64,000 bases of DNA from Pasteurella canis. GTDB taxonomy: Bacteria; Pseudomonadota; Gammaproteobacteria; Enterobacterales; Pasteurellaceae. A program made the translations under genes and the position numbers. Below are positions 19,437 to 28,849 of the stretch, in pieces. Within the stretch, counting starts at the first letter, position 1; every line of letters starts with the position of its first letter. Below the pieces are notes generated by a model. It had not been told where the DNA came from. It searched no databases and saw nothing but the letters and a program-made list of their open reading frames with translations. The stretch is taken from the NCBI RefSeq assembly GCF_900454865.1, contig NZ_UGTV01000015.1:1364001-1428000 (forward strand), given 5' to 3'.

Positions 19437-20642
19437 ATGCTCAAAAAACATAACATTTTTACTCTAAGTATTCTGACTCTTATTGCTTCAACTGGCTACT
19501 CTGCACCTGATAGTAATGGAAATATTAAAGAGGGTAACAATGCAGGTACAAGCGTATCAGGGAAAAATAATATAGCTATTTCCACAAATGCAGGTACAAA
19601 TGTAACTGGAAATACCAATGTGGCTATTTCTGGTGACGCTGGTAGACATGTCAAAGGCAATAACAATATTGCAATAGCATACAAAGCTGGTAACAACGTA
19701 ACTGGAAATAACAATACTGCAATTGGACGAGCAGCTGGCTCTGAAGTAAGTGGCTCATTTAATCTTGCTCATGGGTATGGCACAGGGCAAAAAGTAAATG
19801 GCTCTTCCAATATTAGTTCAGGCACATACACTGGAGTTAATACAACTGGTAATGCTAATATTGCTAACGGCGCATATTCTGGGCAAAATGTTGAAGGAAA
19901 TGGAAATATTGCTACAGGAAATGCTGCTGGTGTTGGTATAAAAGGTAATAGCAATATTGCTATTGGGAATGGCGCTGGTACGGCTACCGATGTAGAATAT
20001 TTAATGAATCATAAACCGAAATCAGATCTTACTAAAAATACAATCAACGGTCCAAAACGTCCTGTAAACAACTCTGTAAGCTTGGGTACTAAAGCAATTT
20101 CAATTGAAGATGATGCTGTTGCATTAGGTAGTAACTCTAGAGCAGATATAGAAAAAGGCAAGACTGGATTTTTAGCAAACTCTGCAGATAAGACAGATGC
20201 AACTTGGACATCAACGCATGCGGGTATTTCTGTTGGTAATGAGGGCAATGACACCACACCAAGAGTTACACGTCAAATACATAACCTTGCAGCAGGGACA
20301 AAAGACACAGATGCAGTTAACGTAGCTCAACTTCGTAAAGTACATGAACAAGTTGCGGATCTCAGAATTGATTTTCAGCATATTGAAAATAAACTTAACC
20401 GCATGAACTCTGACTTGAAAGCAGGGATTGCTGGAGCAACAGCAATGGCAAACTTACCACAAGCTTTCCGCAATGGTCAGTCGATGGTTTCAGTTGCAGT
20501 AGGCTCCTACAGAGGTCAATCAGCAGCTGCATTTGGCATCAGTCGCATGGCAGACAATTCACCAATTGTATTTAAGGCATCAGGTAGTGCAAATACACAA
20601 GGTCATTTCAATGTTGGCGCTGGTATTGGCTGGGGCTGGTAG
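19437..20642 (+). CDS. YadA-like trimeric autotransporter adhesin (short)
   Basis: Probable surface adhesin of the trimeric autotransporter (type Vc) family, 401 residues. A Sec signal peptide ends near residue 22 (ASTGYSA). Residues 30-185 are about eleven tandem 14-residue YadA-head-type repeats of the form G-N-N-I-A-I, with the GNNxAIG core varying. A neck-type segment follows (HNLAAGTKDTDAVNVAQL), then a short coiled coil (about 305-330), and the C-terminal YadA anchor ending GAGIGWGW, which would form the trimeric barrel. It is short for the family, with almost no stalk. The ATG is preceded by AAGGAC. A terminator follows at 20661. Confidence 0.9.
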   Translation: MLKKHNIFTLSILTLIASTGYSAPDSNGNIKEGNNAGTSVSGKNNIAISTNAGTNVTGNTNVAISGDAGRHVKGNNNIAIAYKAGNNVTGNNNTAIGRAAGSEVSGSFNLAHGYGTGQKVNGSSNISSGTYTGVNTTGNANIANGAYSGQNVEGNGNIATGNAAGVGIKGNSNIAIGNGAGTATDVEYLMNHKPKSDLTKNTINGPKRPVNNSVSLGTKAISIEDDAVALGSNSRADIEKGKTGFLANSADKTDATWTSTHAGISVGNEGNDTTPRVTRQIHNLAAGTKDTDAVNVAQLRKVHEQVADLRIDFQHIENKLNRMNSDLKAGIAGATAMANLPQAFRNGQSMVSVAVGSYRGQSAAAFGISRMADNSPIVFKASGSANTQGHFNVGAGIGWGW

Positions 20643-20660
20643 ACTTATAATATAAAATAT

Positions 20661-20697
20661 GGCTTCTATTGTGATAAAACAATAGAAGCCTCTTCTT
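20661..20697 (+). terminator. Terminator between the adhesin gene and tkt
   Basis: A 12-bp perfect stem GGCTTCTATTGT / ACAATAGAAGCC with a 6-base loop and a T-rich tail. It lies between two convergent genes. Confidence 0.82.
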
Positions 20698-20744
20698 ATA
20701 TCAAATGTTTTCTTTATTACTAGAAAAGCAGATTAAACAAGAAA

Positions 20745-22751
20745 TTACAAAATCTCTTTTGCTTTAGCGACAACATTTTCAACAGTAAAACCAAAGAGCT
20801 TAAACAATTGGTCAGCAGGAGCAGATTCACCAAAACTATTCATCCCCACAACACGACCTTCAAAGCCTACATATTTATACCAGAAGTCCGAAATCCCCGC
20901 TTCAATCGCTACACGTTTCGTCACATTACTTGGTAATACGCTCTCACGATACGCCGCATCTTGTTTATCAAACACATTAGTACTTGGCATCGAGACCACA
21001 CGGACTTTCACCCCTTCCGCATCTAATACCTCAGCCGCCTTCATCGCAAGCTCTACTTCCGAACCTGTCGCAATAAGAATTAAATCAGGACAGCTTTGTT
21101 TTTCACAGCAGTGACGTAACACATAACCACCACGGGTAATATTGGCTAATTGCTCTGCATTACGCGTCATTTGAGCAAGATTTTGACGAGTAAAGATAAG
21201 TGCACTCGGTCCCTCTTTACGTTCAACCGCCGCTTTCCATGCCACCGCAGATTCCACTTGGTCACAAGGACGCCATGTCTCAAGGTTTGGAATTAAACGT
21301 AATGTAGTGGTTTGTTCAACTGGTTGATGGGTTGGTCCATCTTCACCTAAACCAATTGAATCATGCGTATACACAAATAATGAACGTTGTTTCATTAATG
21401 CCGCCATACGCACCGCATTGTGTGCATACTCCATAAACATTAAGAAAGTCGCGCCATAAGGAATAAAACCACCATGTAAAGCAATGCCGTTCATAATGGC
21501 CGACATACCAAATTCACGTACACCATAGTTAATATAGTTACCATCTGCATTTTCAACTGCACGAATTGGTTTTGAGCCAGACCATAAGGTTAAGTTAGAG
21601 CTGGCTAAGTCCGCTGAGCCACCTAAAAACTCAGGTAATAATTTTGCATAAGCTTCAATGGCATTTTGTGAGGCTTTACGGCTAGCAATATTGGCTGGAT
21701 TAGCTTGGAGTTGTTCAATAAATGCTTGTGATTCTGCGGCCCAATTTGCAGGCAATTCAGCATTAACACGACGTGTAAACTCAGCCGCTAATTCAGGATA
21801 AGCTTTTTCATAAGCCGCAAATTTTTCTTCCCAAGCTTTCTGTGCAACATTCCCTTTGTCTTTAGCATCCCACTGCGCATAAATATCAGCTGGGATATCA
21901 AACGGTGCATGTGACCAATTTAATGCCTGACGAGTTAAAGCAATTTCTTCATCACCTAATGGTGCACCATGACTGTCATGTGAGTTTGCTTTATTTGGTG
22001 AACCAAAACCAATAATCGTTTTACAAATAATTAAAGTCGGTTTGTCTTTTTCTGCTTGTGCTTGTTTTACTGCATCAATGATTTGTGCTGAATTATGCCC
22101 ATCAATTGCAGGAATCACATGCCAACCATAAGCTTCAAAACGTTTTTGTGTATCATCTGTGAACCAGCCATCAACATGACCATCAATGGAGATATTATTA
22201 TCATCATAAAAGGCAATTAATTTACCTAAGCCCAATGTACCCGCTAGAGAGCACGCCTCATGGGAAATCCCTTCCATTAAGCAACCATCACCCAAGAAGA
22301 CATAAGTATAATGGTCAACAATCTCATGACCTGGACGGTTAAATTGGTGAGCAAGGGTTTTTTCAGCCAGAGCAAAACCTACGGCATTAGTGATACCTTG
22401 CCCTAACGGTCCTGTCGTAGTTTCAACGCCAGGGGCATAGCCGTATTCTGGGTGACCTGGTGTTTTAGAATGTAATTGACGGAATTGTTTTAGGTCATCG
22501 ATAGACAAGTCATAGCCTGTTAAATGCAAAAGACTATAAATCAACATAGAGCCATGCCCATTGGACAGAATGAATCGGTCACGGTCAACCCAGCTTGGGT
22601 TAGTTGGATTATGTTTTAAAAAATCACGCCATAATACTTCTGCAATATCTGCCATCCCCATCGGGGCACCTGGGTGACCTGATTTTGCTTTTTGGACCGC
22701 ATCCATGCTCAGAAAACGGATTGCATTTGCCAGTTCTTTACGTGTTGCCAT
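20745..22751 (-). CDS. tkt: Transketolase
   Basis: Thiamine-diphosphate enzyme that moves two-carbon units between ketoses and aldoses; it uses erythrose 4-phosphate directly. It has 668 residues (E. coli TktA 663). Motifs: [11 protein letters not shown] near residue 26, the ThDP-binding [13 protein letters not shown] near 155, and [12 protein letters not shown] near 470. The ribosome binding site GGGAGAGG lies 8 bases upstream. It begins 33 bases after transaldolase on the same strand, at the end of the long catabolic operon, which suggests local supply of enzymes for the erythrose 4-phosphate made upstream. Confidence 0.97.
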   Translation of the reverse strand: MATRKELANAIRFLSMDAVQKAKSGHPGAPMGMADIAEVLWRDFLKHNPTNPSWVDRDRFILSNGHGSMLIYSLLHLTGYDLSIDDLKQFRQLHSKTPGHPEYGYAPGVETTTGPLGQGITNAVGFALAEKTLAHQFNRPGHEIVDHYTYVFLGDGCLMEGISHEACSLAGTLGLGKLIAFYDDNNISIDGHVDGWFTDDTQKRFEAYGWHVIPAIDGHNSAQIIDAVKQAQAEKDKPTLIICKTIIGFGSPNKANSHDSHGAPLGDEEIALTRQALNWSHAPFDIPADIYAQWDAKDKGNVAQKAWEEKFAAYEKAYPELAAEFTRRVNAELPANWAAESQAFIEQLQANPANIASRKASQNAIEAYAKLLPEFLGGSADLASSNLTLWSGSKPIRAVENADGNYINYGVREFGMSAIMNGIALHGGFIPYGATFLMFMEYAHNAVRMAALMKQRSLFVYTHDSIGLGEDGPTHQPVEQTTTLRLIPNLETWRPCDQVESAVAWKAAVERKEGPSALIFTRQNLAQMTRNAEQLANITRGGYVLRHCCEKQSCPDLILIATGSEVELAMKAAEVLDAEGVKVRVVSMPSTNVFDKQDAAYRESVLPSNVTKRVAIEAGISDFWYKYVGFEGRVVGMNSFGESAPADQLFKLFGFTVENVVAKAKEIL

Positions 22752-22784
22752 TCTTTATCCTCTCCCTTTTCTACCTTCATTAAG

Positions 22785-23738
22785 TTAAAATTTTGCCAAT
22801 AACATCGCTTCTAATTTTTCTTGGTCAGCTGCAAACTTACGAATACCTTCCGCCAGTTTTTCCACCGCCATTGCATCACTATTATGCTGCCAATAAAACT
22901 CCGCTTCTGTTAATGGCTCTGGCTTCGCCTTCACTTCTCCCGTATAACTTAATTTACGCTCAAGAGTACTCGTGTTTTCTTGTAATTCTTTTAACAGCGC
23001 TGGCGCAATCGTTAAACGGTCACAACCCGCTAATTCGGTAATCTCACCTACATTACGGAAACTCGCACCCATCACAATCGTGCTATAACCATGTTGCTTG
23101 TAGTAGTTGTAGATTTTCGTCACCGAAATTACACCTGGGTCTTCCGCTGGTGCATACTCTTTCTTATCACTATTAGCTTTATACCAGTCTAAAATACGAC
23201 CCACAAATGGCGAAATTAAATAAACACCTGCTTCAGCACAAGCTCGTGCCTGCGCCTCTGAGAATAACAGCGTTAAATTACAGTTAATCCCTTGTTTTTC
23301 CAACACCTCCGCTGCACGAATACCTTGCCATGTTGAGGCGATTTTAATCAAAATACGTTCATTGCCAATCCCTGCTTCGTTGTAAAGTGCGATTAATTTT
23401 TTCGCCTTTTCAATCGTCGCTTCAGTATCATAAGAAAGGCGTGCGTCTACCTCTGTTGAGATACGTCCTGGAACGATTTTTAAAATTTCTAAACCGATGT
23501 TTACCGCTAATTTATCTTCAGCATCGATTAACTGCTGTTTTGAGCAATCACTTTTTGCTTTCGCATAGGCAATCGCATCATCAATTAATGAGGCATATTG
23601 TGGTAGTGCTGATGCACTTAAAATTAAAGAAGGGTTTGTTGTCGCATCTTCTGGTTGGTATTTTTTAATCGCCTCAATGTCACCAGTATCAGCAACAACA
23701 ACTGTCATGTTACGGAGAGAGTCAAGTTGTGTAGTCAT
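22785..23738 (-). CDS. tal: Transaldolase
   Basis: Moves a dihydroxyacetone unit from sedoheptulose 7-phosphate to glyceraldehyde 3-phosphate, forming erythrose 4-phosphate, reversibly. It has 317 residues (E. coli TalB 317). The Schiff-base Lys lies in [16 protein letters not shown] near residue 132; DATTNPSLI near the start is the family signature. It is 34 bases after the TIM-EIIB gene and 33 bases before tkt, with GAGGAG before the ATG, so it appears to be part of the catabolic operon rather than a separate housekeeping unit. Confidence 0.97.
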   Translation of the reverse strand: MTTQLDSLRNMTVVVADTGDIEAIKKYQPEDATTNPSLILSASALPQYASLIDDAIAYAKAKSDCSKQQLIDAEDKLAVNIGLEILKIVPGRISTEVDARLSYDTEATIEKAKKLIALYNEAGIGNERILIKIASTWQGIRAAEVLEKQGINCNLTLLFSEAQARACAEAGVYLISPFVGRILDWYKANSDKKEYAPAEDPGVISVTKIYNYYKQHGYSTIVMGASFRNVGEITELAGCDRLTIAPALLKELQENTSTLERKLSYTGEVKAKPEPLTEAEFYWQHNSDAMAVEKLAEGIRKFAADQEKLEAMLLAKF

Positions 23739-23772
23739 AATTTTCTCCTCATTCTACAAACATAAATTAAAT

Positions 23773-24825
23773 TTAAAGTAATCTTTTCATTTCGCAATAC
23801 ACGCCTTCTACTGCTTTAGGTCCAACAATAATTTGGTATTGATTAGCGATAGAAAATAATCCATTTACTCCAGTTATTTTTTCAATAGCAGGCTTATTTA
23901 TATGGCTTTCATTATTAATAATGACACGTATACGGCTCGCACAATGACTTAATGCACTAATATTTTGAATACCACCAAGTTGTTTAATTAATTGGCGGGC
24001 GACATCAGTAAACTCGTTCTCAACATTTTTAGTTGATAATGTGTTTAATGCATTCTTCATTAATAAGTGGAAGTTTTTTGCTTCCCAAGCACTGCGTCCT
24101 ACAAATAGCCCATCAATATTAGACTGTAAAATCAATTCATTAGCGTTCTCTAAGTTAACACTCCCACCATATAAAACAGGTATTTTTTTACTTGCATCAC
24201 CAAATAACTCAAACAAACATTCTTTAATTACGCCATGTTTTTCATTTGCATAGTCTGATGTTGCAGGGATCCCATTTTCTCCTATTGCCCAAACTGGCTC
24301 ATAAGCAATCCATAAATTTTCTATAGCATCATTCGCTACAGATTGTAGACCGACTTTTAGTTGTACTCTCAACGCTTCATCAGCAGTATTAGTATTTTTT
24401 TGTGTGAGTGTTTCACCAATACACAATAATGTTTTAAAACCATGTTTTAAAGCTGACACAACTTTTTCATTTTCATCTTGATCACTTTCTTTAAAAATAT
24501 GACGTCGCTCAGAATGTCCAATCATCACTAATTGCACACCTAACTCTTTTAACATTACTGGAGAAATTTCACCTGTGAACTGTCCTCTGTCATGCGGATT
24601 CATATTTTGTGCACCAATCGTAATCCCATGCTGACTAGAACTATTAGTGACAGTCGTAATAGCATCTTTTAATGCGATGTAAGATGGAATAACGAATAAT
24701 TCAATATCATATTCTGAAGGAAGTTGTTGCCTCACTTGAGATAATTCTGATAGATAGTCAATCGTATCGTTATTCCCTTTATACATTTTTAAATTAGTAC
24801 CAAAATAAACTTTTTTAGACATCAT
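23773..24825 (-). CDS. Triosephosphate isomerase-family protein fused to a PTS EIIB domain
   Basis: A 350-residue two-domain protein. Residues 1-255 form a complete TIM barrel with catalytic residues N11, K13, H104 (IGHSERR), E176 (YEPVWAIG) and the phosphate loop LYGGSVN. Residues 272-350 match the glucose-type PTS EIIB domain, with the phosphorylatable C295 in ALSHCASRIRV; no EIIC membrane domain is present. In tetritol pathways a TIM paralogue (EryH/LerI type) converts L-erythrulose 1-phosphate to D-erythrulose 4-phosphate, which fits the neighbours. The purpose of the EIIB tail is unknown. Start: twin ATGs at 24825 and 24822 behind AAGGGG; a longer frame to 24861 overlaps the upstream gene and is unlikely. 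Confidence 0.88.
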   Translation of the reverse strand: MMSKKVYFGTNLKMYKGNNDTIDYLSELSQVRQQLPSEYDIELFVIPSYIALKDAITTVTNSSSQHGITIGAQNMNPHDRGQFTGEISPVMLKELGVQLVMIGHSERRHIFKESDQDENEKVVSALKHGFKTLLCIGETLTQKNTNTADEALRVQLKVGLQSVANDAIENLWIAYEPVWAIGENGIPATSDYANEKHGVIKECLFELFGDASKKIPVLYGGSVNLENANELILQSNIDGLFVGRSAWEAKNFHLLMKNALNTLSTKNVENEFTDVARQLIKQLGGIQNISALSHCASRIRVIINNESHINKPAIEKITGVNGLFSIANQYQIIVGPKAVEGVYCEMKRLL

Positions 24826-24833
24826 CTTACCCC

Positions 24834-25505
24834 TTAAATATTTTTGACTAGCACTCGGCAAGGCGCGCCATCTGCATTTTCAATTGCAATTGGCAACATT
24901 AATCCCTCTACGCGAGAGCTTGTAATTTTGTCTGTATTACAAATATATTCAACCAATGTCACTCCTTTTAATAACAAATGTTGATGAGTGACATGTTTTG
25001 ACAGAGGTTTTTCTATCGTATTATTCAGCCATGATCGGATAGGATAATCCTGAGGAAAGTCAAAAGTAACTAATTTTAAGTTTTTCTCAGATAAATACTT
25101 TGCGCCATCTTCTGTAATATAAGGCGATTTTCCCCAGAAATCAGTTGTATTATAATGATAATGAGTATCCCAGCATGTTTTAAAAATAATCCGTTCTACA
25201 TCCCCTTCTGGCCAAATTGATGCTAATACTTCAGCAGTAATTGCAAAATTATCTTGAATCTCTTTGGATAAATCTAAAACATGAAATAACCCGATATATA
25301 CATCAGGTGAAATATCTAAAATATTGTAAGCATTTTTTTGAATATGGCTCAATGCATCCATATGAGTGAAAGCATGACAAGAAACATGTAACTGCGTTGC
25401 TTCAAATAAATCACCCGCATCAAAGCTACCTTTTTTCTCAATATGAGTTTGCCAACGAACATGATCTCGACAAATTGGCATTGACAAATCTATCCAATTA
25501 CTCAT
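24834..25505 (-). CDS. Cyclase-family (kynurenine formamidase-like) hydrolase
   Basis: A 223-residue protein of the bacterial cyclase / KynB-like metal hydrolase family. The metal-binding motif is seen as HVSCHAFTHMDALSH near residues 40-54, matching the HxGTHxDxPxH pattern with an atypical first half. The later KSPYITEDGAKYLSEK and FDFPQDY segments correspond to the family's second active-site region. Family members open amides or lactones. In this operon it might hydrolyse a lactone or amide form of the transported sugar acid, but that is a guess. It sits 10 bases after the TRAP permease gene and 8 bases before the TIM-EIIB gene. Confidence 0.75.
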   Translation of the reverse strand: MSNWIDLSMPICRDHVRWQTHIEKKGSFDAGDLFEATQLHVSCHAFTHMDALSHIQKNAYNILDISPDVYIGLFHVLDLSKEIQDNFAITAEVLASIWPEGDVERIIFKTCWDTHYHYNTTDFWGKSPYITEDGAKYLSEKNLKLVTFDFPQDYPIRSWLNNTIEKPLSKHVTHQHLLLKGVTLVEYICNTDKITSSRVEGLMLPIAIENADGAPCRVLVKNI

Positions 25506-25515
25506 CGTTTACTCC

Positions 25516-26808
25516 TTATTTAAATAGTAAATCTGGTAAGAAGGTACTAAACTCAGGTACCAAAATTAATAATACAAGTAAGCCTAACAATGATAATAAG
25601 AACGGAATACTTTCTTTTAATACTTTCATTGGCTCACATTCAGCAATATTAGCAGACAGGAAAATCAAATAGCCTACTGGTGGCGTGACTAAACCAATCA
25701 TTAAATTCAAAATAATCACAAGACCAAAATGAACTGGCGCAATGCCAAATTGATTGACAATTGGCATAAAAACAGGAACAAGTATAGTAAGCGCTGCGGT
25801 TGGATCCATGATCATACCAATAAAGAGAACAATGATATTAATTAAGATCAATGCTTCTAATGGACTATCACAGACAGAAGATACCCAATGAGCAACTTGA
25901 TGACTAATTTGCAGACGCGCTATCATCCAAGCAAAAATAGAAGATGCACCCACAATTAACATAACAGTAATCGTCCCTTTCAGAGAAGAAATAAAGGCTT
26001 TTTTAAGGCGCTCAAGATTTAGCTCTTTATAAACAAAAGTGCCAATTAAATAGGCATAAATAACTGATACAGCCCCAGCCTCAGTCGCAGTAAAAATCCC
26101 AGAAATTATCCCATAGAGGATGATGATTGGACAAAGTAACGCCCAAATCGCATCTTTTGCACTTTCTTTTACTTCTTTGAGGCTAAATTCAACAGCTTGA
26201 TTACCATATCCTTTCAATTTAGAAATAATAAAAGTAATTAATATTAATGTGAGTGCTATCATTAACCCTGGAATAATGCCTGACATAAACATTTTTCCAA
26301 CTGAAACACCAGCACCCGCTAATGCTGCAAAAACAATCATAGGAACGCTAGGTGGAATAATAGGACCTATAATTGAAGCTGATTGAGTCAATGCTGCTGA
26401 GAATGGCGCTGGATAGCCCCTTTTTTTCATTTCAGGGATAAGAGAACTACCAATAGCTGCTGTTGATGCTACTGCTGAACCACTTATTGATCCAAAAAAC
26501 AAACTAGAAAAAATATTGATATAAGCGAGAGATCCTTTCCAACGCCCGATGATTGACGTTACAAAACGAATAATACGATTAGTTATTCCCCCAACACTCA
26601 TTAGCTCTCCAGCAAGGAAGAAAAAAGCAAGGGCTTGTAAGGCATTAGTATCCAATCCTTGCATCACTTGTTGTGCAACAATAGTAACGGGAATATTCGG
26701 CAAGAAATAAAATAAAGTAACAATTGAAGCGAAAATAATGCTATAAAATAAAGGTAGACCTAAAACAGTTAATAAAAACATTGTGCCTAATAAAATGATG
26801 AATGACAT
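25516..26808 (-). CDS. TRAP transporter large permease (DctM type), system 1
   Basis: Inner-membrane permease of a tripartite ATP-independent periplasmic transporter, powered by a sodium gradient. It has 430 residues with about 12 hydrophobic segments. DctM-type conserved stretches are visible: ISGSAVASTAAIGSSLIP (near residue 95), PPSVPMIVFAALAG and GMIMDPTAALTILVPVF. The ATG overlaps the stop of the small permease by one base. It is encoded with its own DctQ and DctP genes just upstream, so the system is complete. Confidence 0.95.
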   Translation of the reverse strand: MSFIILLGTMFLLTVLGLPLFYSIIFASIVTLFYFLPNIPVTIVAQQVMQGLDTNALQALAFFFLAGELMSVGGITNRIIRFVTSIIGRWKGSLAYINIFSSLFFGSISGSAVASTAAIGSSLIPEMKKRGYPAPFSAALTQSASIIGPIIPPSVPMIVFAALAGAGVSVGKMFMSGIIPGLMIALTLILITFIISKLKGYGNQAVEFSLKEVKESAKDAIWALLCPIIILYGIISGIFTATEAGAVSVIYAYLIGTFVYKELNLERLKKAFISSLKGTITVMLIVGASSIFAWMIARLQISHQVAHWVSSVCDSPLEALILINIIVLFIGMIMDPTAALTILVPVFMPIVNQFGIAPVHFGLVIILNLMIGLVTPPVGYLIFLSANIAECEPMKVLKESIPFLLSLLGLLVLLILVPEFSTFLPDLLFK

Positions 26809-27284
26809 TATAAATCCCTCACTTTTTTAGTTTGAACTAATGCTATTGAAGCCAATATGATTCTAATTACTTCTAAAGATAAACAAATAATAAATGGCAC
26901 ATACACCCAAGAAATAGAAATTTTAAATGCGGAGTAATAGCTATTCATATTCATTGTATAAAGTTTTATGCCACCTTTGATAAGTAAGAAAAGGCAAATT
27001 AACATAATACAGTAAAGCAACGATGATAATATCCAACCGTATTTAAACTTTTCAAAAATCATGATTCTTAATAATGGCACTTGAATTTGAGTTGTAGTCA
27101 AAATACCAAATATAATCATATAGGTATAACAAAAACGCAAAAATTCCTCAGCCCAAGGGAAGGATATATTGACAACATATCGAGTAATAACTTGTACAAA
27201 AGTCATTACAACAAGTACGGCAAAAAATATACATCCTAAAGAAAGGAAAGTGTTATTTATAAATTTATTATAACGCTCAATCAT
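26808..27284 (-). CDS. TRAP transporter small permease (DctQ type), system 1
   Basis: Small four-helix membrane subunit that partners DctM. It has 158 residues, with hydrophobic segments at roughly 13-35, 47-65, 88-108 and 128-148, and the typical FPWAEEFLRFCYTYM stretch after the first helix. It is separated from the DctP gene by a 63-base gap containing a hairpin, which probably sets the binding-protein to permease ratio. Confidence 0.92.
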   Translation of the reverse strand: MIERYNKFINNTFLSLGCIFFAVLVVMTFVQVITRYVVNISFPWAEEFLRFCYTYMIIFGILTTTQIQVPLLRIMIFEKFKYGWILSSLLYCIMLICLFLLIKGGIKLYTMNMNSYYSAFKISISWVYVPFIICLSLEVIRIILASIALVQTKKVRDL

Positions 27285-27303
27285 AATTCCCTCTCAAATA
27301 TTA

Positions 27304-27340
27304 AAATGGCTAGTATTAATCTATTAAACACTAGCCATTT
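27304..27340 (-). terminator. Intercistronic hairpin between TRAP DctP and DctQ
   Basis: A perfect 11-bp inverted repeat AAATGGCTAGT / ACTAGCCATTT around a 15-base loop, in the gap after the binding-protein gene, with a TTTT following on the minus strand. It is likely a partial terminator or a 3'-end stabiliser that raises DctP over DctQM. Confidence 0.6.
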
Positions 27341-27347
27341 AACTATA

Positions 27348-28325
27348 TTATTTGGTTTCAACGGTTTTATTAATTAATTTATCGCCAAATTTTTTCGCGT
27401 AATCATTCCATGCTTTCTTTGCCCCTTCTTGGAAAGAAGTGGTATCTGGTGAATATTCAATCTCCATCCCTTGCTCTTTCAATTTACCAAGATAAACCTT
27501 GTTTTCCTCTATATTTAATGCTTTTTCTAATTCTGCCCCCTCTTTTGCCACTTGCAATAAGATTTGTTGAGCTTCCTTATCTAATGAATTAAATGTATCT
27601 AAATTCATTGTCATAGGCGCTGCAGTATAGGCATGATGTGTAAGAGAAAGGTACTTTTGTACTTCTTGTAAATTATTGTTATAAATATGGTGAACTGGGT
27701 TTTCTTGTCCATCAATTACGCCTGTTTTTAAAGAGAAATAAACCTCATTAAATGGCATTGGCGTTGGATTAACTCCCCATTCTTTAAATGCAGAAATATG
27801 CGCTGGGTTAGGAGTGGTTCTTAATTTTAAATGAGATAAGTCAGTCACTGTTTTTATTGCTCGTTTATTATTCGTGATATCTCTAAAACCAACCTCATAA
27901 AAAGCTAAGCCTTTAAGACCCACTTTTTCAAAAGAAGCAAGTAAATGATCTCCAACTTCACTCGCTAATACTTTTTCTACATGCGCCTCATCTCTAAATA
28001 AAAATGGTAGGTCTAATAAGTTTAATTCTTCATTAAATGTTGTATAGTAAGGATTTCCAACGACAACAATATCAATAGTTCCCATACGAACACCATCAAT
28101 TTGAGCCCCAGAATTTCCCAACTCACTATTAGGATGTAATTTTATTGTGATACGCCCATTCGATAATTCATGAGCTCTTTTTGCCATCAACTCTGTTGCT
28201 TTAGTTACTGTATCACTCGGTGAACCATAATGGCTTAATGCAAATGTGTAATTACCTGCTGCAATGGCTGTGCCAGAAAATGCAGTTAAAATGATTGCAG
28301 AAGAAATAAAGTTTAGTTTTTTCAT
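27348..28325 (-). CDS. TRAP transporter periplasmic binding protein (DctP type), system 1
   Basis: Periplasmic solute receptor of TRAP system 1. It has 325 residues with a cleaved signal peptide (about residues 1-22, ending GTAIA). DctP hallmarks: LKLRTTPNPAH with the Arg that salt-bridges a carboxylate in most family members, then PMPFNEVYFSLKTGVIDGQE. Retention of this Arg favours an acidic ligand such as a sugar acid. It lies between the RpiB-type isomerase and the DctQ gene. Confidence 0.94.
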   Translation of the reverse strand: MKKLNFISSAIILTAFSGTAIAAGNYTFALSHYGSPSDTVTKATELMAKRAHELSNGRITIKLHPNSELGNSGAQIDGVRMGTIDIVVVGNPYYTTFNEELNLLDLPFLFRDEAHVEKVLASEVGDHLLASFEKVGLKGLAFYEVGFRDITNNKRAIKTVTDLSHLKLRTTPNPAHISAFKEWGVNPTPMPFNEVYFSLKTGVIDGQENPVHHIYNNNLQEVQKYLSLTHHAYTAAPMTMNLDTFNSLDKEAQQILLQVAKEGAELEKALNIEENKVYLGKLKEQGMEIEYSPDTTSFQEGAKKAWNDYAKKFGDKLINKTVETK

Positions 28326-28371
28326 AAGTTACACCCTATCGTTAAAATAAAGACAGATTAGATTCTGATAT

Positions 28372-28827
28372 CTACGCAGAACGATGATATTTAGAATCTA
28401 TTTCGTTAATTTGAGCAACTTTAGGTGCTGAACCACCTCCTGCAAAGTCACACTCCAACCACCTTTTTAGCAATGCTTTAGCTAACTCAACGCCTATAAC
28501 ACGTTCACCAAAACAAATAATCTGGGCATCATTACTTTTTCTTGCTCTTTCTGCTGAAAAAATATCATGACAAACAGCCGCACGAATACCAGGGATTTTA
28601 TTTGCAGTAATACACATACCAATACCCGTTCCGCAAGTTAAGATGCCTCGATCATATTCACCTTTAGCAACTGCGACTGCTACTTTTTCAGCTACATTTG
28701 GATACAATGTTGTATCGCCAGCTCCCGCACCAAAATCATCACATTCAATGCCTAACGAATTTAAAAATTGAATTAATTCAATTTTTAAATTATAAGCTGC
28801 ATCATCACAGCCAATCGCTATTTTCAT
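28372..28827 (-). CDS. RpiB/LacAB-family sugar-phosphate isomerase
   Basis: Aldose-ketose isomerase of the RpiB family, 151 residues (E. coli RpiB 149). The active-site Cys lies in GILTCGTGIGM near residue 65; CDDAAYNLK near the start and CHDIFSAERARKSNDAQI match the family. In erythritol/threitol pathways an RpiB paralogue (EryI) converts D-erythrulose 4-phosphate to D-erythrose 4-phosphate, a good fit here, though ribose 5-phosphate isomerase activity cannot be excluded. The ATG at 28827 has AAGGAG upstream; longer frames overlap the regulator. Confidence 0.9.
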   Translation of the reverse strand: MKIAIGCDDAAYNLKIELIQFLNSLGIECDDFGAGAGDTTLYPNVAEKVAVAVAKGEYDRGILTCGTGIGMCITANKIPGIRAAVCHDIFSAERARKSNDAQIICFGERVIGVELAKALLKRWLECDFAGGGSAPKVAQINEIDSKYHRSA

Positions 28828-28849
28828 TTTTGAGCTCCTTATCAATGTT

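Noticed and set aside
19496..20257. Minus-strand open frames across the adhesin gene
   Set aside because: They mirror the repeat structure of the adhesin in antisense and have no ribosome binding sites.
24826..24861. Extended start of the TIM-EIIB protein
   Set aside because: It would overlap the end of the cyclase-family gene; twin ATGs with AAGGGG lie just downstream.
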